Part shown: positions 8,890 to 16,864 of the stretch, in pieces | How positions within the stretch are numbered: position 1 is the stretch's first letter | How the letters are laid out: the number at the start of each line of letters is the position of its first letter | DNA from: Rubrivivax sp. | GTDB taxonomy: Bacteria; Pseudomonadota; Gammaproteobacteria; Burkholderiales; Burkholderiaceae_C | Assembly (NCBI GenBank): GCA_030653505.1 | Contig: JAURZK010000091.1 | Location: 1 to 64,000 of the forward strand | Length of the DNA stretch: 64,000 nt | Reading direction: 5' to 3' | Translations under genes and position numbers: made by a program | The notes under the pieces: model-generated | What the model was told of the DNA's origin: nothing | What the model saw: only the letters and a program-made list of their open reading frames with translations | Databases searched by the model: none

Positions 8890-9339
8890 ATGCAACGTCT
8901 CGCACTCGCCGCCCTTGCCGCAGTCACGCTGGCCACCGCACTGCCCGCTGCCGCACAGTTCCAGAAGCCCGAAGACGCCGTGAAGTACCGCAAGGCCGGT
9001 TTCACCGTGATGGCCGCGCACTTCGGCCGCCTGGGCGCCATGGCGCAGGGCCGCGTGCCCTACGACGCCGCCGCGGCCGCCGCCAACGCCGAGGTGGTGG
9101 TGCACATGTCGACGCTGCCCTACGCCGGCTTCGTCGAAGGCACGGCCGGCACCGAGAAGGGCACGCCCAAGGCCAACGTCTGGAGCGAACGCGCCAAGTT
9201 CGACGCCGCGGCCAAGAAGATGCAGGACGAGGTCGTGAAGCTGGCCGCCGCCGCGAAGACCGAGGCCGGCCTGAAGGCCGCCTTCGGTGCCGCCGCCGGC
9301 ACCTGCAAGGCCTGCCACGACGACTTCCGCAATCCCTGA
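8890..9339 (+). CDS. Cytochrome c' (c-prime)
   Basis: Exported four-helix-bundle cytochrome of 149 aa. A signal peptide (1-22, ending AAAQ) is followed by FQKPEDAVKYRKAGFTVMAAHFGRL and a C-terminal heme site CKACH at the last helix, the arrangement typical of cytochrome c'. These bind NO or CO and are thought to protect against nitrosative stress or shuttle electrons. The divergent b561 gene 187 bp away probably supplies electrons. An ATG at 8890 preceded by CAGGAG fits; longer upstream reading frames are spurious. Confidence 0.93.
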   Translation: MQRLALAALAAVTLATALPAAAQFQKPEDAVKYRKAGFTVMAAHFGRLGAMAQGRVPYDAAAAAANAEVVVHMSTLPYAGFVEGTAGTEKGTPKANVWSERAKFDAAAKKMQDEVVKLAAAAKTEAGLKAAFGAAAGTCKACHDDFRNP

Positions 9340-9353
9340 GCTGGAGCCCCCAA

Positions 9354-9427
9354 GCTCGCTAGCGCTCGCTACCCCCCGAGGGGGCCGTCCCCCGACGGAC
9401 CGGCGGAGCCGGTTCCGTGGGGGGAAG
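9354..9427. repeat. GC-rich palindromic intergenic element after the cytochrome c' gene
   Basis: Two nested palindromes follow the stop codon: a CCCCCGAGGGGG block at ~9373-9384 and a long stem at 9389-9423 (arms of CCCCC, ACGGA and CCGGC with a GGA loop and near-complete complement). The CTCGCTAGCGCTCGCTAC lead-in resembles the palindromic spacers common in Burkholderiales genomes. It probably acts as a transcript end for the cytochrome gene. It is immediately followed by the duplicated alaX tail. Confidence 0.6.
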
Positions 9428-9452
9428 CTGGGTCGGGCTACGTCGGTGGCGA

Positions 9453-9497
9453 CTCGGCGAAGCCAAGCACGACCCTGCGGGTCATGGCGCTCTTCTT
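9453..9497 (-). repeat. Duplicated 3' tail of alaX (remnant)
   Basis: These 45 bases match 9566-9610, the last part of alaX, at 41 of 45 positions, with the copies 113 bp apart in direct orientation. Read on the minus strand it still encodes KKSAMTRRVVLGFAE, the C-terminal tail of AlaX, but it is cut off from any gene and lies in another frame. It looks like the relic of a local duplication or of a second, deleted editing-protein gene. Confidence 0.75.
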
Positions 9498-9544
9498 GGT
9501 GCGCACGTCACGTCCGCTGCGTGGACATGAGTGCGCCCCAGAAG

Positions 9545-10279
9545 TCAGCCCGGGCTGACGCCCGGCTCGGCGAAGCCGAGCACGACCCTGCGGGTCATGG
9601 CTGACTTCTTCTCGATCTTCGTGACGACCACGGCGCCGATCTCGGCCGTGTTCGCCACGTGCGTGCCCCCGCAGGGCTGCAGGTCGACGCCCTCGATCTC
9701 GAGCACGCGGATACGGCCCAGGCCGCGTGGCGGCTGCACGCTCATGCTGCGCACCAGCTGCGGGTTGGCGTCGAGCTCGGCTTCGCTGATCCAGCGGTGG
9801 CGCACGGGGTGCGCCTCGGCCACCAGACGCGCGATGCCCGCGGTCAGCGCCTCCTTGTCCAGAGGCTCGCTCATGTGGAAGTCCAGCCGCGCATAGGCCG
9901 CGGTGATGCTGCAGCCGTCCACCGGGTGCGGCACCAGCGCGCACAGCAGGTGCGTGGTGGTGTGGAACCGCCGGTGGGCCAGGCGGCGCGCCTCGTCGAT
10001 GCGCGCGGTGACACGCGTGCCGGGTGCGAAGGCGGCGAGATCGCTGCCGGCCACGGGCAGGTGGGCGATGTCGCCGGGGCGGGCCGGGTGCTTGCGCGTG
10101 TCGGTGATGGCCAGCACGGCCCCGGCCTCGTTCGTCAGCATGCCGGCGTCACCCGCCTGGCCGCCACCCAGTGGATAGAAGACCGTGCGGTCGAGCTCCA
10201 CGCCGGCAACGTCGACCGCCAGCACGGTGGCCGTGCACACCAGCAGCGTGGCATCTTCGCGGAACAGTTCTTCGGTCAT
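9545..10279 (-). CDS. alaX: Alanyl-tRNA editing protein AlaX
   Basis: Free-standing editing domain (244 aa) that hydrolyses mischarged Ser- or Gly-tRNA-Ala. The N-terminal part shows TVFYPLGGGQAGDAG; the zinc site is formed by HTTTHLL and by CGGTHV, both intact, and the tail TKIEKKSAMTRRVVL is family-typical. Length fits an AlaX with the extra N-terminal domain. Thirty-nine open codons upstream overlap the VOC gene and are ignored; ATG 10279 lies 4 bp after its stop. Last gene of a minus-strand run from 13921; a role in policing unusual amino acids handled by the neighbours is conceivable but unproven. Confidence 0.92.
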   Translation of the reverse strand: MTEELFREDATLLVCTATVLAVDVAGVELDRTVFYPLGGGQAGDAGMLTNEAGAVLAITDTRKHPARPGDIAHLPVAGSDLAAFAPGTRVTARIDEARRLAHRRFHTTTHLLCALVPHPVDGCSITAAYARLDFHMSEPLDKEALTAGIARLVAEAHPVRHRWISEAELDANPQLVRSMSVQPPRGLGRIRVLEIEGVDLQPCGGTHVANTAEIGAVVVTKIEKKSAMTRRVVLGFAEPGVSPG

Positions 10280-10283
10280 CGCT

Positions 10284-10958
10284 TCACGACTCCAGGGTGA
10301 CGTCGCCCAAGGGCGTGGCGAGTGTCGCCCGCAGCGCGGCGCCGGGCGGCGGCAGGTGGTCGACACCGCGCAGCCGCAGCGCCACCCGCGCCGCACCGGG
10401 CAGCCCGCGCAGCGTCAGTGAGCGCAGCGTGACGCCCGACGCGGGCAGCATCGACGCCGGGTGCAGGCCCTGCCACTGGATCAGCGTGGGCAGCGCGCCG
10501 CCATGTTCGAGCCGGCCGTCGTCGCGCACCGTGATCTGCCACTGCAGCCGGCCCTGCGGGGTGTCGCGGCCGGCAGCGATCACCTCGCCGGGCATGCAGC
10601 CGGCGTCGACCAGCGCCTGCCTTCGCGCCTGCAGCGCCGTGCAACGCGCCACCACGTGCACCAGCCTCGGCTGCGTTGCGATACGGTATTGCAGCGCGGG
10701 TTCGTCGAGCCCGAACCAGCGCACGCGGCCGGGTCGCGGTGCGTCGGGGTCGATGGCGATGATCTCGAAGTAGGCCTCGGGCCAGGCCGCACTGGCGATG
10801 CTGAACAGCCTGTTGTGCGTGCCCATCAGCTTGTGCCTGCCGCCCGGCCCGGGCGTGATGCCCAGCGTGGCCTCGCACCAGGCCACGCCCAGTTCCAGGG
10901 TCGCGGCGGCGACCACCAGGTGGTCGACGGCGGTCTCGCCCGCGGCGGGCGCCGTCAC
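10284..10958 (-). CDS. VOC family protein (glyoxalase-like domain)
   Basis: Protein of 224 aa with the glyoxalase/bleomycin-resistance-like fold. It starts VTAPAAGETAVDHLVVAAATL, where the metal-ligand His of the first beta-alpha-beta unit falls in VDHLVV, and continues with HNRLFSIASAAWPEAYFEIIAID, characteristic of the Glyoxalase_2-like (PF13468) group. The GTG start (10958) overlaps the phzF stop as GTGA, so it is coupled to PhzF. Function unknown; members of this group occur beside amino-acid and phenazine-type enzymes. Confidence 0.85.
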   Translation of the reverse strand: MTAPAAGETAVDHLVVAAATLELGVAWCEATLGITPGPGGRHKLMGTHNRLFSIASAAWPEAYFEIIAIDPDAPRPGRVRWFGLDEPALQYRIATQPRLVHVVARCTALQARRQALVDAGCMPGEVIAAGRDTPQGRLQWQITVRDDGRLEHGGALPTLIQWQGLHPASMLPASGVTLRSLTLRGLPGAARVALRLRGVDHLPPPGAALRATLATPLGDVTLES

Positions 10959-11788
10959 AGGCTCACCTCGCCCTCGACGCAGGCCACGACATCGCCGCCC
11001 ACCCACACCGTGTTGCCTTCCTTTGCGATGTAGATGCGCCCGTCGCGGCCCAGCGCCGCGCCCTGCCCGGCCACGTAGGACGGCGGCGCCAGCCCGGCAC
11101 CGATGAGCCACTGCGCCAGCCCGGCGTTCAGGCTGCCGGTGACGGGGTCCTCGGGCACACCCATGCCGGGCACGAAGGCGCGCACCTCGAACTGCCTTGG
11201 GTGCCCGGCAGGTTGCGCGCCGACCAGGCCCAGCTTCAGATCGCCCAGCGCGGCAGCGTTCGGTCGCACGGCCAGCACCTGGGCGGCCGAACGCAGCATC
11301 ACCGCGCACCAGCCGGGGCCGTTGTCGACCCACTGGTGGTGCTGGATGTCTTCGCGCGCCAGGCCCAGCCCGGCGGCGATGCGCTGCAGCAGCGGCTCGT
11401 CCAGCGGCCCGCTGCGGCGCAGCGGCGGCGCCGCGAAGGACAGCCGCCCGGCCGTCTGGCACAGGCGCACGAGACCGACGCCGCATTCCTGCACCACCAC
11501 GCCGGCCTGCCGCGTCACGCCACCGGCGGCCAGCCAGGCCCAGCAACTGCCCAGCGTGGGGTGGCCGGCAAAGGGCAATTCACCGCCGGGGGTGTAGATG
11601 CGCAGGCGGTAGTCGGCGGCCGGGTCGGTGGGCGGCAGCAGAAAGGTGGTCTCGGACAGGTTGGTCCAGCGCGCGAAGGCCGCCATCGTGGCCTCGTCCA
11701 GGCCCTGCGCATCGTGCACCACGGCCAGCGGGTTGCCCTTCAGCGGCTCGGCGCTGAAGACGTCGAGTTGGTGGAAGCGTCGTTTCAT
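10955..11788 (-). CDS. PhzF family isomerase/epimerase
   Basis: Diaminopimelate-epimerase-fold protein of 277 aa from the PhzF family. The N-terminus has FHQLDVFSAEPLKGNPLAVV with the conserved GNP, then ARWTNLSETTFLLPP holding the catalytic Glu (SET), and RIYTPGGELPFAGHPTLGSCW with the GHPT motif. The second half contains GMGVPEDPVTGSLNAGLAQWL, the mirror-image signature. True phenazine synthesis is unlikely because no other phz gene is present; most PhzF relatives isomerise small amino-acid-derived metabolites. Coupled by 4 bp to the VOC gene and 17 bp after the aminotransferase. Confidence 0.92.
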   Translation of the reverse strand: MKRRFHQLDVFSAEPLKGNPLAVVHDAQGLDEATMAAFARWTNLSETTFLLPPTDPAADYRLRIYTPGGELPFAGHPTLGSCWAWLAAGGVTRQAGVVVQECGVGLVRLCQTAGRLSFAAPPLRRSGPLDEPLLQRIAAGLGLAREDIQHHQWVDNGPGWCAVMLRSAAQVLAVRPNAAALGDLKLGLVGAQPAGHPRQFEVRAFVPGMGVPEDPVTGSLNAGLAQWLIGAGLAPPSYVAGQGAALGRDGRIYIAKEGNTVWVGGDVVACVEGEVSL

Positions 11789-11805
11789 CGCATGCCTCTG
11801 TCGGG

Positions 11806-12984
11806 TCAGGCGGCGGCCAGCACGCGGCCCAGCGCCGCCACGGCCGTTTCGATCTGCGCCGGCGCGGCGGTGACGAAGCTCAGCCGCAGCGTGTTGGCAT
11901 GGCCGCCCTGCGGGAAGAAGGCGCTGCCGGGCACGAAGGCCATGCCGGCGGCCACCGCCGCGGGCAGCAGCGTCGTGGCGTCGATGTGCGGTGGCAAGGT
12001 CAGCCAGAAGAACATGCCGCCCGACGGCTGCTGCCAGCGGCAGCCTGGTGGCATGTGGCGTTCGAGTGCGGCACCCATCGCGTCGCGCTGCAGCTTGTAC
12101 AGGGCGCGGATGGTGGGCACGTGGTCGCGCAGGAAGCCGTCCTTGATGACCTCGAACACGATGCGCTGGTTGAAGCCCGGCGTGTGCAGGTCGGCGGCCT
12201 GCTTGGCCTGCAGCAGCTTGGGGTAGATAGCTTTCGGCGCGACCACGTAGCCCAGACGCAGCCCCGGCGCCAGCACCTTCGAGAACGAGCCGAGGTAGAT
12301 GGCGCCACCGCCGTCACCGACACCCGCGCTGGCGGCCAGCGGCGGCGGCGGCGGCGTGTCGAACCACAGGTCGCCATAGGGGTTGTCCTCGACGATGGGC
12401 AGGCCCAGCGTCGCGGCGCGCGCCACCAACTCCAGCCGCCGCGCCGCGCCGACGCAGCGGCCGGTGGGGTTCTGGAAGTTGGGCAGCAGGTAGACGAAGC
12501 GTCCACCGCGCGCGGCGTCCAGGCTCTCGGGCAGCGGGCCCTCGTCGTCGCCTTCCAGCGCGACGAACTCGGGTTCGTAGGGCGCAAAGGCCTGCAGCGC
12601 ACCCAGGTAGGTGGGCGATTCCACCGCCACCGTGCTGCCGGGGTCGATCAGCACCTTGCCCACCAGGTCCAGCCCCTGCTGCGAACCGGTGGTGATGAGC
12701 ACCTGCGACGCGTCGCAGTGCAGGCCTTGCGTGGCGAGCTCACCCACCACCCAGTCACGCAGCGGGCCGTAACCTTCGCTGGCAGCGTACTGCAAGGCCT
12801 CGCGCGGCTGCTCGCGCAACACCCGTGCGGTGGCCTCCTGCAGCGCCGCCACCGGGAAGGTGTCGGCCGACGGCAGGCCGCCCGCCAGCGAGACGATGCC
12901 CGGCCTTTCGGTGATCTTCAGGATCTCGCGGATGGTCGAGGGGTTCAGCCGCTCGGCGCGGCGGGCCAGTTGCCAGCGTGTCAT
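11806..12984 (-). CDS. PLP-dependent aminotransferase, LysN/MocR-core type
   Basis: Fold-type I aminotransferase of 392 aa resembling 2-aminoadipate aminotransferase LysN and the MocR core domain, without a DNA-binding domain. MTRWQLARRAERLNPSTIREIL is followed by GIVSLAGGLPSADTFP, the cofactor-pocket segment ITTGSQQGLDLVGKVL, PTYLGALQAF, NFQNPTGRC, DNPYGDL and the Schiff-base lysine in YLGSFSKVLAPGLRLGYV. Likely transaminates a bulky or branched amino acid. With the DMT exporter upstream and PhzF/VOC downstream it forms a small amino-acid-handling run. Confidence 0.92.
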   Translation of the reverse strand: MTRWQLARRAERLNPSTIREILKITERPGIVSLAGGLPSADTFPVAALQEATARVLREQPREALQYAASEGYGPLRDWVVGELATQGLHCDASQVLITTGSQQGLDLVGKVLIDPGSTVAVESPTYLGALQAFAPYEPEFVALEGDDEGPLPESLDAARGGRFVYLLPNFQNPTGRCVGAARRLELVARAATLGLPIVEDNPYGDLWFDTPPPPPLAASAGVGDGGGAIYLGSFSKVLAPGLRLGYVVAPKAIYPKLLQAKQAADLHTPGFNQRIVFEVIKDGFLRDHVPTIRALYKLQRDAMGAALERHMPPGCRWQQPSGGMFFWLTLPPHIDATTLLPAAVAAGMAFVPGSAFFPQGGHANTLRLSFVTAAPAQIETAVAALGRVLAAA

Positions 12985-12994
12985 GCAGGACTCT

Positions 12995-13921
12995 CTATCG
13001 GGGGGAAGGAAGGTTAGCGCGCACCGGCAGGCGCCGGCCCACGAAAACGACGCCGACGACGGCCAGCGAGAACAGCACGGTCACGCCGTCCAGCCTTTCG
13101 CCGAGCACCGGCACCGCGAACAGCAGCGCCAGGAAGGGCTGCAGCAGCTGCACCTGGCTGACGCGCACCACGCCGCCCAGCGTCAGCCCGCGGTACCAGG
13201 CGAAGAAGCCCAGCCACATCGAGAACACCGCGGTGTAGGCGAAGCCGCCCCAGGCGGCAAGCCGTGCCGGCGCCTCGGGCCAGACCCACAAAGCCACCGG
13301 CAGCGTCAGCGGCAGCGAACCCACCAGCACCCAGCAGATCACCTGCTGCGCCGGCAGCACCGCCGAGACACGCGCGCCGGCGACGTAACCCACCGCCGCC
13401 GACAGCACGGCCATCAGCAGCCAGCCGTCGGCCGCCACGACATGCCCGCCACCCTTCCACACCGCGAAGGCCAGCACCAGCGCGCAGCCGGCCACTGCGC
13501 AGGCCCAGAAAGCCGCCGAGGGCCGCTGCCGCCAGACCCAGGCCGCCAGCAGTGCGGTGGCCAGCGGCAGCACGCCGGTGACGACGGCGGCATGCATGGC
13601 CTGCACCTCGCGCAGCGCGAGTGCGATGCCCAGCGGGAAACCCACCACCGTGCCGAGCGCGCTGACCGCCAGTGCCGGCCACAGCGCACGGCTGGGGCGC
13701 GGCGCCCGCACCGCCGCCAGGTAGAGCAGGCTCAGCAGCCCGGCGACCGCGGCGCGGCCAGCGGTGACGAAGGCCGGCGGCAGCTGGGGATCGGCCGTGT
13801 CGCCGACGGCCAGGCGCGTCATCGGCAGCGTCATCGCGAAGATGGCCACGCCCAGCAGGCCCAGCAGCCAGCCGCGGCGGGTATCGGCGCGCTCGGCGGC
13901 GCGGGTGGGCGGGTTCGGCAT
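12995..13921 (-). CDS. EamA/DMT family transporter
   Basis: Integral membrane protein of 308 aa with ten predicted hydrophobic helices, arranged as two EamA repeats, of the drug/metabolite transporter superfamily. The helices run from GWLLGLLGVAIFAMTLPMTRL to VTVLFSLAVVGVVFVG. Many relatives export amino acids or their analogues, which would suit the aminotransferase gene that begins 10 bp downstream in the same direction. First gene of the minus-strand run. Substrate not determinable from sequence. Confidence 0.92.
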   Translation of the reverse strand: MPNPPTRAAERADTRRGWLLGLLGVAIFAMTLPMTRLAVGDTADPQLPPAFVTAGRAAVAGLLSLLYLAAVRAPRPSRALWPALAVSALGTVVGFPLGIALALREVQAMHAAVVTGVLPLATALLAAWVWRQRPSAAFWACAVAGCALVLAFAVWKGGGHVVAADGWLLMAVLSAAVGYVAGARVSAVLPAQQVICWVLVGSLPLTLPVALWVWPEAPARLAAWGGFAYTAVFSMWLGFFAWYRGLTLGGVVRVSQVQLLQPFLALLFAVPVLGERLDGVTVLFSLAVVGVVFVGRRLPVRANLPSPR

Positions 13922-14120
13922 CGTTGGAGTCTAGGTGCGGCGCAGGGCGCCCCTGCACGCGACCCCGCGTCCCCGCAGTGCCTGCGCCACGGCCGCAAGC
14001 CAGGGCAACACGCCGACCGCACATGCCGTCACACTTGAAACATCGCACCGGGCCACGCGCCGCGGTGGTGCAATTCCAATCACCGGGGTGCACCCCACCC
14101 CGCCCGACCCGGCGCCCCGC

Positions 14121-14837
14121 ATGTTCCCCTCCACGCAACCCTCGCCCGACACGCCGCGTCGCCGCGTCGGCGACCGCTTGCGCGACATCGCACAGCAGAG
14201 CCGGCGCGACGCCGAGGCCGGCAGCACGCGGCTGGAGTCACTGAACCCGTCGCTGCTGCGAGACCTGCAGCGTTTTGCACCGAGCTACCACCCCGACGAA
14301 GGGCTGGACCTGCTGGAAGTGCTGGCAGGCGCTCTGCGCCACCACAGCGCGCTGCAGGTCCACCTGCAGGACGACCAGCGCATGCTCACGCTGGCCGTGC
14401 TCCCTGGGCGCCGCCTGCTGCGCTGGGCGCTGCCGGCGCCACCCTGGCAGGCGCTGCGCCTGGCCGAGTTGCGGGTGTTGCGGGTGGCCGCCACCGACGC
14501 CGAAGGCGCCGATGTCGCGGCCGAGGGCGACCACGAATTCGACCTCAGCCGCATGCTGTGGGAACTGGCGCTGCACGGCGCCCGCGGCGCGCTGCTGCCC
14601 GAGATCGCCGAGCCCGCCACCTACCGCGTCACGCCCGGCGTCAACCTGGAGCTGCTGGCCCCCACCAGCCCGCTGGCCGCGGCCGTGCAACGCCTGCAGG
14701 GCCCGACGACACCGCTGCGCGAGATCGCCGGCTGGCCCGGCTTCGACCGCGACCGCGCGATACGGATGCTGAACGCGCTCTACCTGCAGTCGGCGCTGAT
14801 CGTCACGCGCTCGCACCCGGGGCACGTGCCACGCTGA
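14121..14837 (+). CDS. Hypothetical protein, cytoplasmic, 238 aa
   Basis: I do not recognise a family. The N-terminus is basic and polar (GDRLRDIAQQSRRDAEAG); the middle has RLLRWALPAPPWQALRLAELRVLRV, and the C-terminus REIAGWPGFDRDRAIRMLNALYLQSALIVTRSH looks like a small winged-helix-like repeat. This tail resembles DUF4388-type or regulator-associated tails seen in betaproteobacteria, but that is only an impression. No signal peptide or membrane segment. ATG 14121 is chosen; upstream open codons lack homology-like composition. It is followed directly by one copy of the structured repeat described at 14,835. Confidence 0.7.
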   Translation: MFPSTQPSPDTPRRRVGDRLRDIAQQSRRDAEAGSTRLESLNPSLLRDLQRFAPSYHPDEGLDLLEVLAGALRHHSALQVHLQDDQRMLTLAVLPGRRLLRWALPAPPWQALRLAELRVLRVAATDAEGADVAAEGDHEFDLSRMLWELALHGARGALLPEIAEPATYRVTPGVNLELLAPTSPLAAAVQRLQGPTTPLREIAGWPGFDRDRAIRMLNALYLQSALIVTRSHPGHVPR

Positions 14838-14908
14838 GACTGCGCGTGAGCCCCCGGCAAGGGGCGAACGGCTGTCGAAGGCCCGAACGCGATCTCACGC
14901 GTGAGAGC
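14835..14908 (+). repeat. Structured repeat unit, single copy (copy A)
   Basis: Begins in the TGA stop of the preceding gene as TGAGACTGCGCGTGAG and shares layout with three tandem units at 40,927-41,140: closing stem CGCGTGAG / CTCACGCG, an internal CCCC-GGCAA-GGGG hairpin and a conserved CGGCTGTCGAAGGC core. Base changes between copies keep the stems paired, which suggests selection at the RNA level or a mobile palindromic element. It separates the hypothetical gene from uup, which converges on it. Confidence 0.6.
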
Positions 14909-14923
14909 CGAGGCCGCGCCGCC

Positions 14924-16807
14924 TCACCGCGAACCCAGCTGCTCCCAGCGTTCCAGCGCCGCCAGCAGTTCGGCCTCGATGGTGTCGTGGCGGTCCTGCA
15001 ACGCCGGCACACGCTGTGGCTCCCGCGTGTAGATCTCGGCACTGGCCAGTTCGGAGGCTATCGCCGCCTGCTCGGCTTCCAGCGCCTCGATGCGCGCCGG
15101 CAGCCCTTCGAGTTCACGCTGTTCCTTGTAGCTGAGCTTGGCCTTCGGGGCTTCGACCCGCACCGCGGGCTTGCTGGCGGCCAGCGGCGCCGCCGCCGGC
15201 TGCACCGCCGCCACGCGGCCGCGTTCACGCTGCTGCTTCCAGTCCTCGTAGCCGCCTTCGTACTCGCGCCAGAAGCCGGTGCGGCCACCGTAGGCCGGGT
15301 CCCCTTCCCAGGCGATCGTGCTCGTCACCACGTTGTCGAGGAAACGCCGGTCGTGGCTGACGAGGAAGACGGTGCCGTTGTAGGCCTGCAGCAGTTCTTC
15401 CAGCAGTTCCAGCGTGTCGATGTCGAGGTCGTTGGTGGGCTCGTCGAGCACCAGCACGTTGGCCGGCAGCGCAAACAGGCGCGCCAGCAGCACGCGGTTG
15501 CGTTCGCCGCCCGAGAGCGTGCGCACCGGCGAGTTGGCGCGTTCGGGCGAGAACAGGAAGTCGGTGAGGTAGCTCATCACGTGTTTGCGCGACGTGCCCG
15601 TTTCTATCCACTCGCTGCCCGGGCTGATGGTGTCGACCAGCGTCGCATCGAGATCGAGGCCGGCGCGCATCTGGTCGAAGTAGGCCACCTGCAGTCGTGT
15701 GCCCTGGCGCACGCTGCCGCTGGTGGGCTGCAGTTCGCCCAGGATCAGCTTCAGCAAGGTGGTCTTGCCGACGCCGTTGGGGCCGATGAGTCCCACCTTG
15801 TCGCCGCGCAGGATGGTGGCGCTGAAGTCCTCGATGAGCACACGGTCGCCGTACTTCATGCCGACGCGCTTGAGCTCGGCGACGATCTTGCCGGGCGGCA
15901 GCCCGGCGTCGAGTTCCAGGCGCACCTGGCCCAGCTGTTCGCGCCGCGCCACGCGCTGTTCACGCAGCTTCAGCAGCCGCTGCACGCGGCCCACGCTGCG
16001 CGTGCGGCGCGCTTCCACGCCCTTCCTCACCCACACCTCTTCCTGCGCCAGCAGCTTGTCGGCGCGGGCGCGTTCCAACGCCTCGTCTTCCAGCTCCCGC
16101 AGCTTGGTCTTCTCGAAGGTGGCGAAGCTGCCGGGGTAGCTGCGCAGTTGGCCGCGGTCGAGCTCGACGATGCGTGTGGCCACGACGTCGATGAAGGCAC
16201 GGTCGTGCGAGACCAGCACGAGTGCGCCGCGGCGGTCGACCAGCAGTTCCTGCAGCCATTCGATGGCGTCGATGTCGAGGTGGTTCGTCGGCTCGTCCAG
16301 CAAAAGCAGGTCGGGTTGCGCGACCAGCGCCTGGCCGAGCGCGACACGCTTCTTCTGGCCGCCCGAGAGCGCGTCGACACGGTCGCTGCCTTCCAGCCGC
16401 AGCCGGTGCAGCACCTCGTCGACACGCTGCTCCCAGGTCCAGCCGCCCAGCGCTTCCAGCCGCGTCATGATGCTGTCGAGGTCGTCGGCCGGGTCGTGGC
16501 GTTCGAACTGTTCGCGCAGCGCACGCGCCTCGGCCACGCCGACGCTCACCGCGTCGAAGACGCTCACGCCGGCGTCGAACAGCGGTTCCTGCGCGACGTA
16601 GACGCGGCGCAGGCCGGTCTGCAACTGCAGCACGCCCTCGTCGGGCTTTTCCAGCCCGGCCAGGATCTTCAGCAGGCTGGACTTGCCGGTACCGTTGCGG
16701 CCGATGAGCGCCACGCGCTCGCCGGCTTCGAGGGAAAGGGCGGTGCCGTCGAGCAGGGGCACATGGCCGTAGGCGAGATGGGCGTTGGACAGGGTGAGCA
16801 GGGCCAT
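14924..16807 (-). CDS. uup: ABC-F ATPase Uup
   Basis: Soluble tandem ABC ATPase (627 aa) of the ABC-F family that acts on ribosomes or DNA, not in transport. Domain 1: Walker A GRNGTGKSS, signature LSGGQKKR, Walker B LLLLDEPTNHLD. Domain 2: GPNGVGKTT, LSGGERNR, VLVLDEPTNDLD. A linker rich in charged residues (P-site tolerance linker) joins them, and a C-terminal coiled coil (~res 545-625, LSYKEQRELEGLPARIEALEA) is diagnostic of Uup, where it binds branched DNA. Monocistronic; convergent with the gene at 14,121. Confidence 0.95.
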   Translation of the reverse strand: MALLTLSNAHLAYGHVPLLDGTALSLEAGERVALIGRNGTGKSSLLKILAGLEKPDEGVLQLQTGLRRVYVAQEPLFDAGVSVFDAVSVGVAEARALREQFERHDPADDLDSIMTRLEALGGWTWEQRVDEVLHRLRLEGSDRVDALSGGQKKRVALGQALVAQPDLLLLDEPTNHLDIDAIEWLQELLVDRRGALVLVSHDRAFIDVVATRIVELDRGQLRSYPGSFATFEKTKLRELEDEALERARADKLLAQEEVWVRKGVEARRTRSVGRVQRLLKLREQRVARREQLGQVRLELDAGLPPGKIVAELKRVGMKYGDRVLIEDFSATILRGDKVGLIGPNGVGKTTLLKLILGELQPTSGSVRQGTRLQVAYFDQMRAGLDLDATLVDTISPGSEWIETGTSRKHVMSYLTDFLFSPERANSPVRTLSGGERNRVLLARLFALPANVLVLDEPTNDLDIDTLELLEELLQAYNGTVFLVSHDRRFLDNVVTSTIAWEGDPAYGGRTGFWREYEGGYEDWKQQRERGRVAAVQPAAAPLAASKPAVRVEAPKAKLSYKEQRELEGLPARIEALEAEQAAIASELASAEIYTREPQRVPALQDRHDTIEAELLAALERWEQLGSR

Positions 16808-16864
16808 GCGGCGATTGTCCCTTGCCCTGCCCGGCGGCCGGGCCGCGGCCCTCCGCCCAGGTGA

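Noticed and set aside
10955-11788. Phenazine biosynthesis cluster
   Set aside because: Only a PhzF homologue is present; PhzA-E and G are absent, and PhzF relatives are widespread without phenazines.
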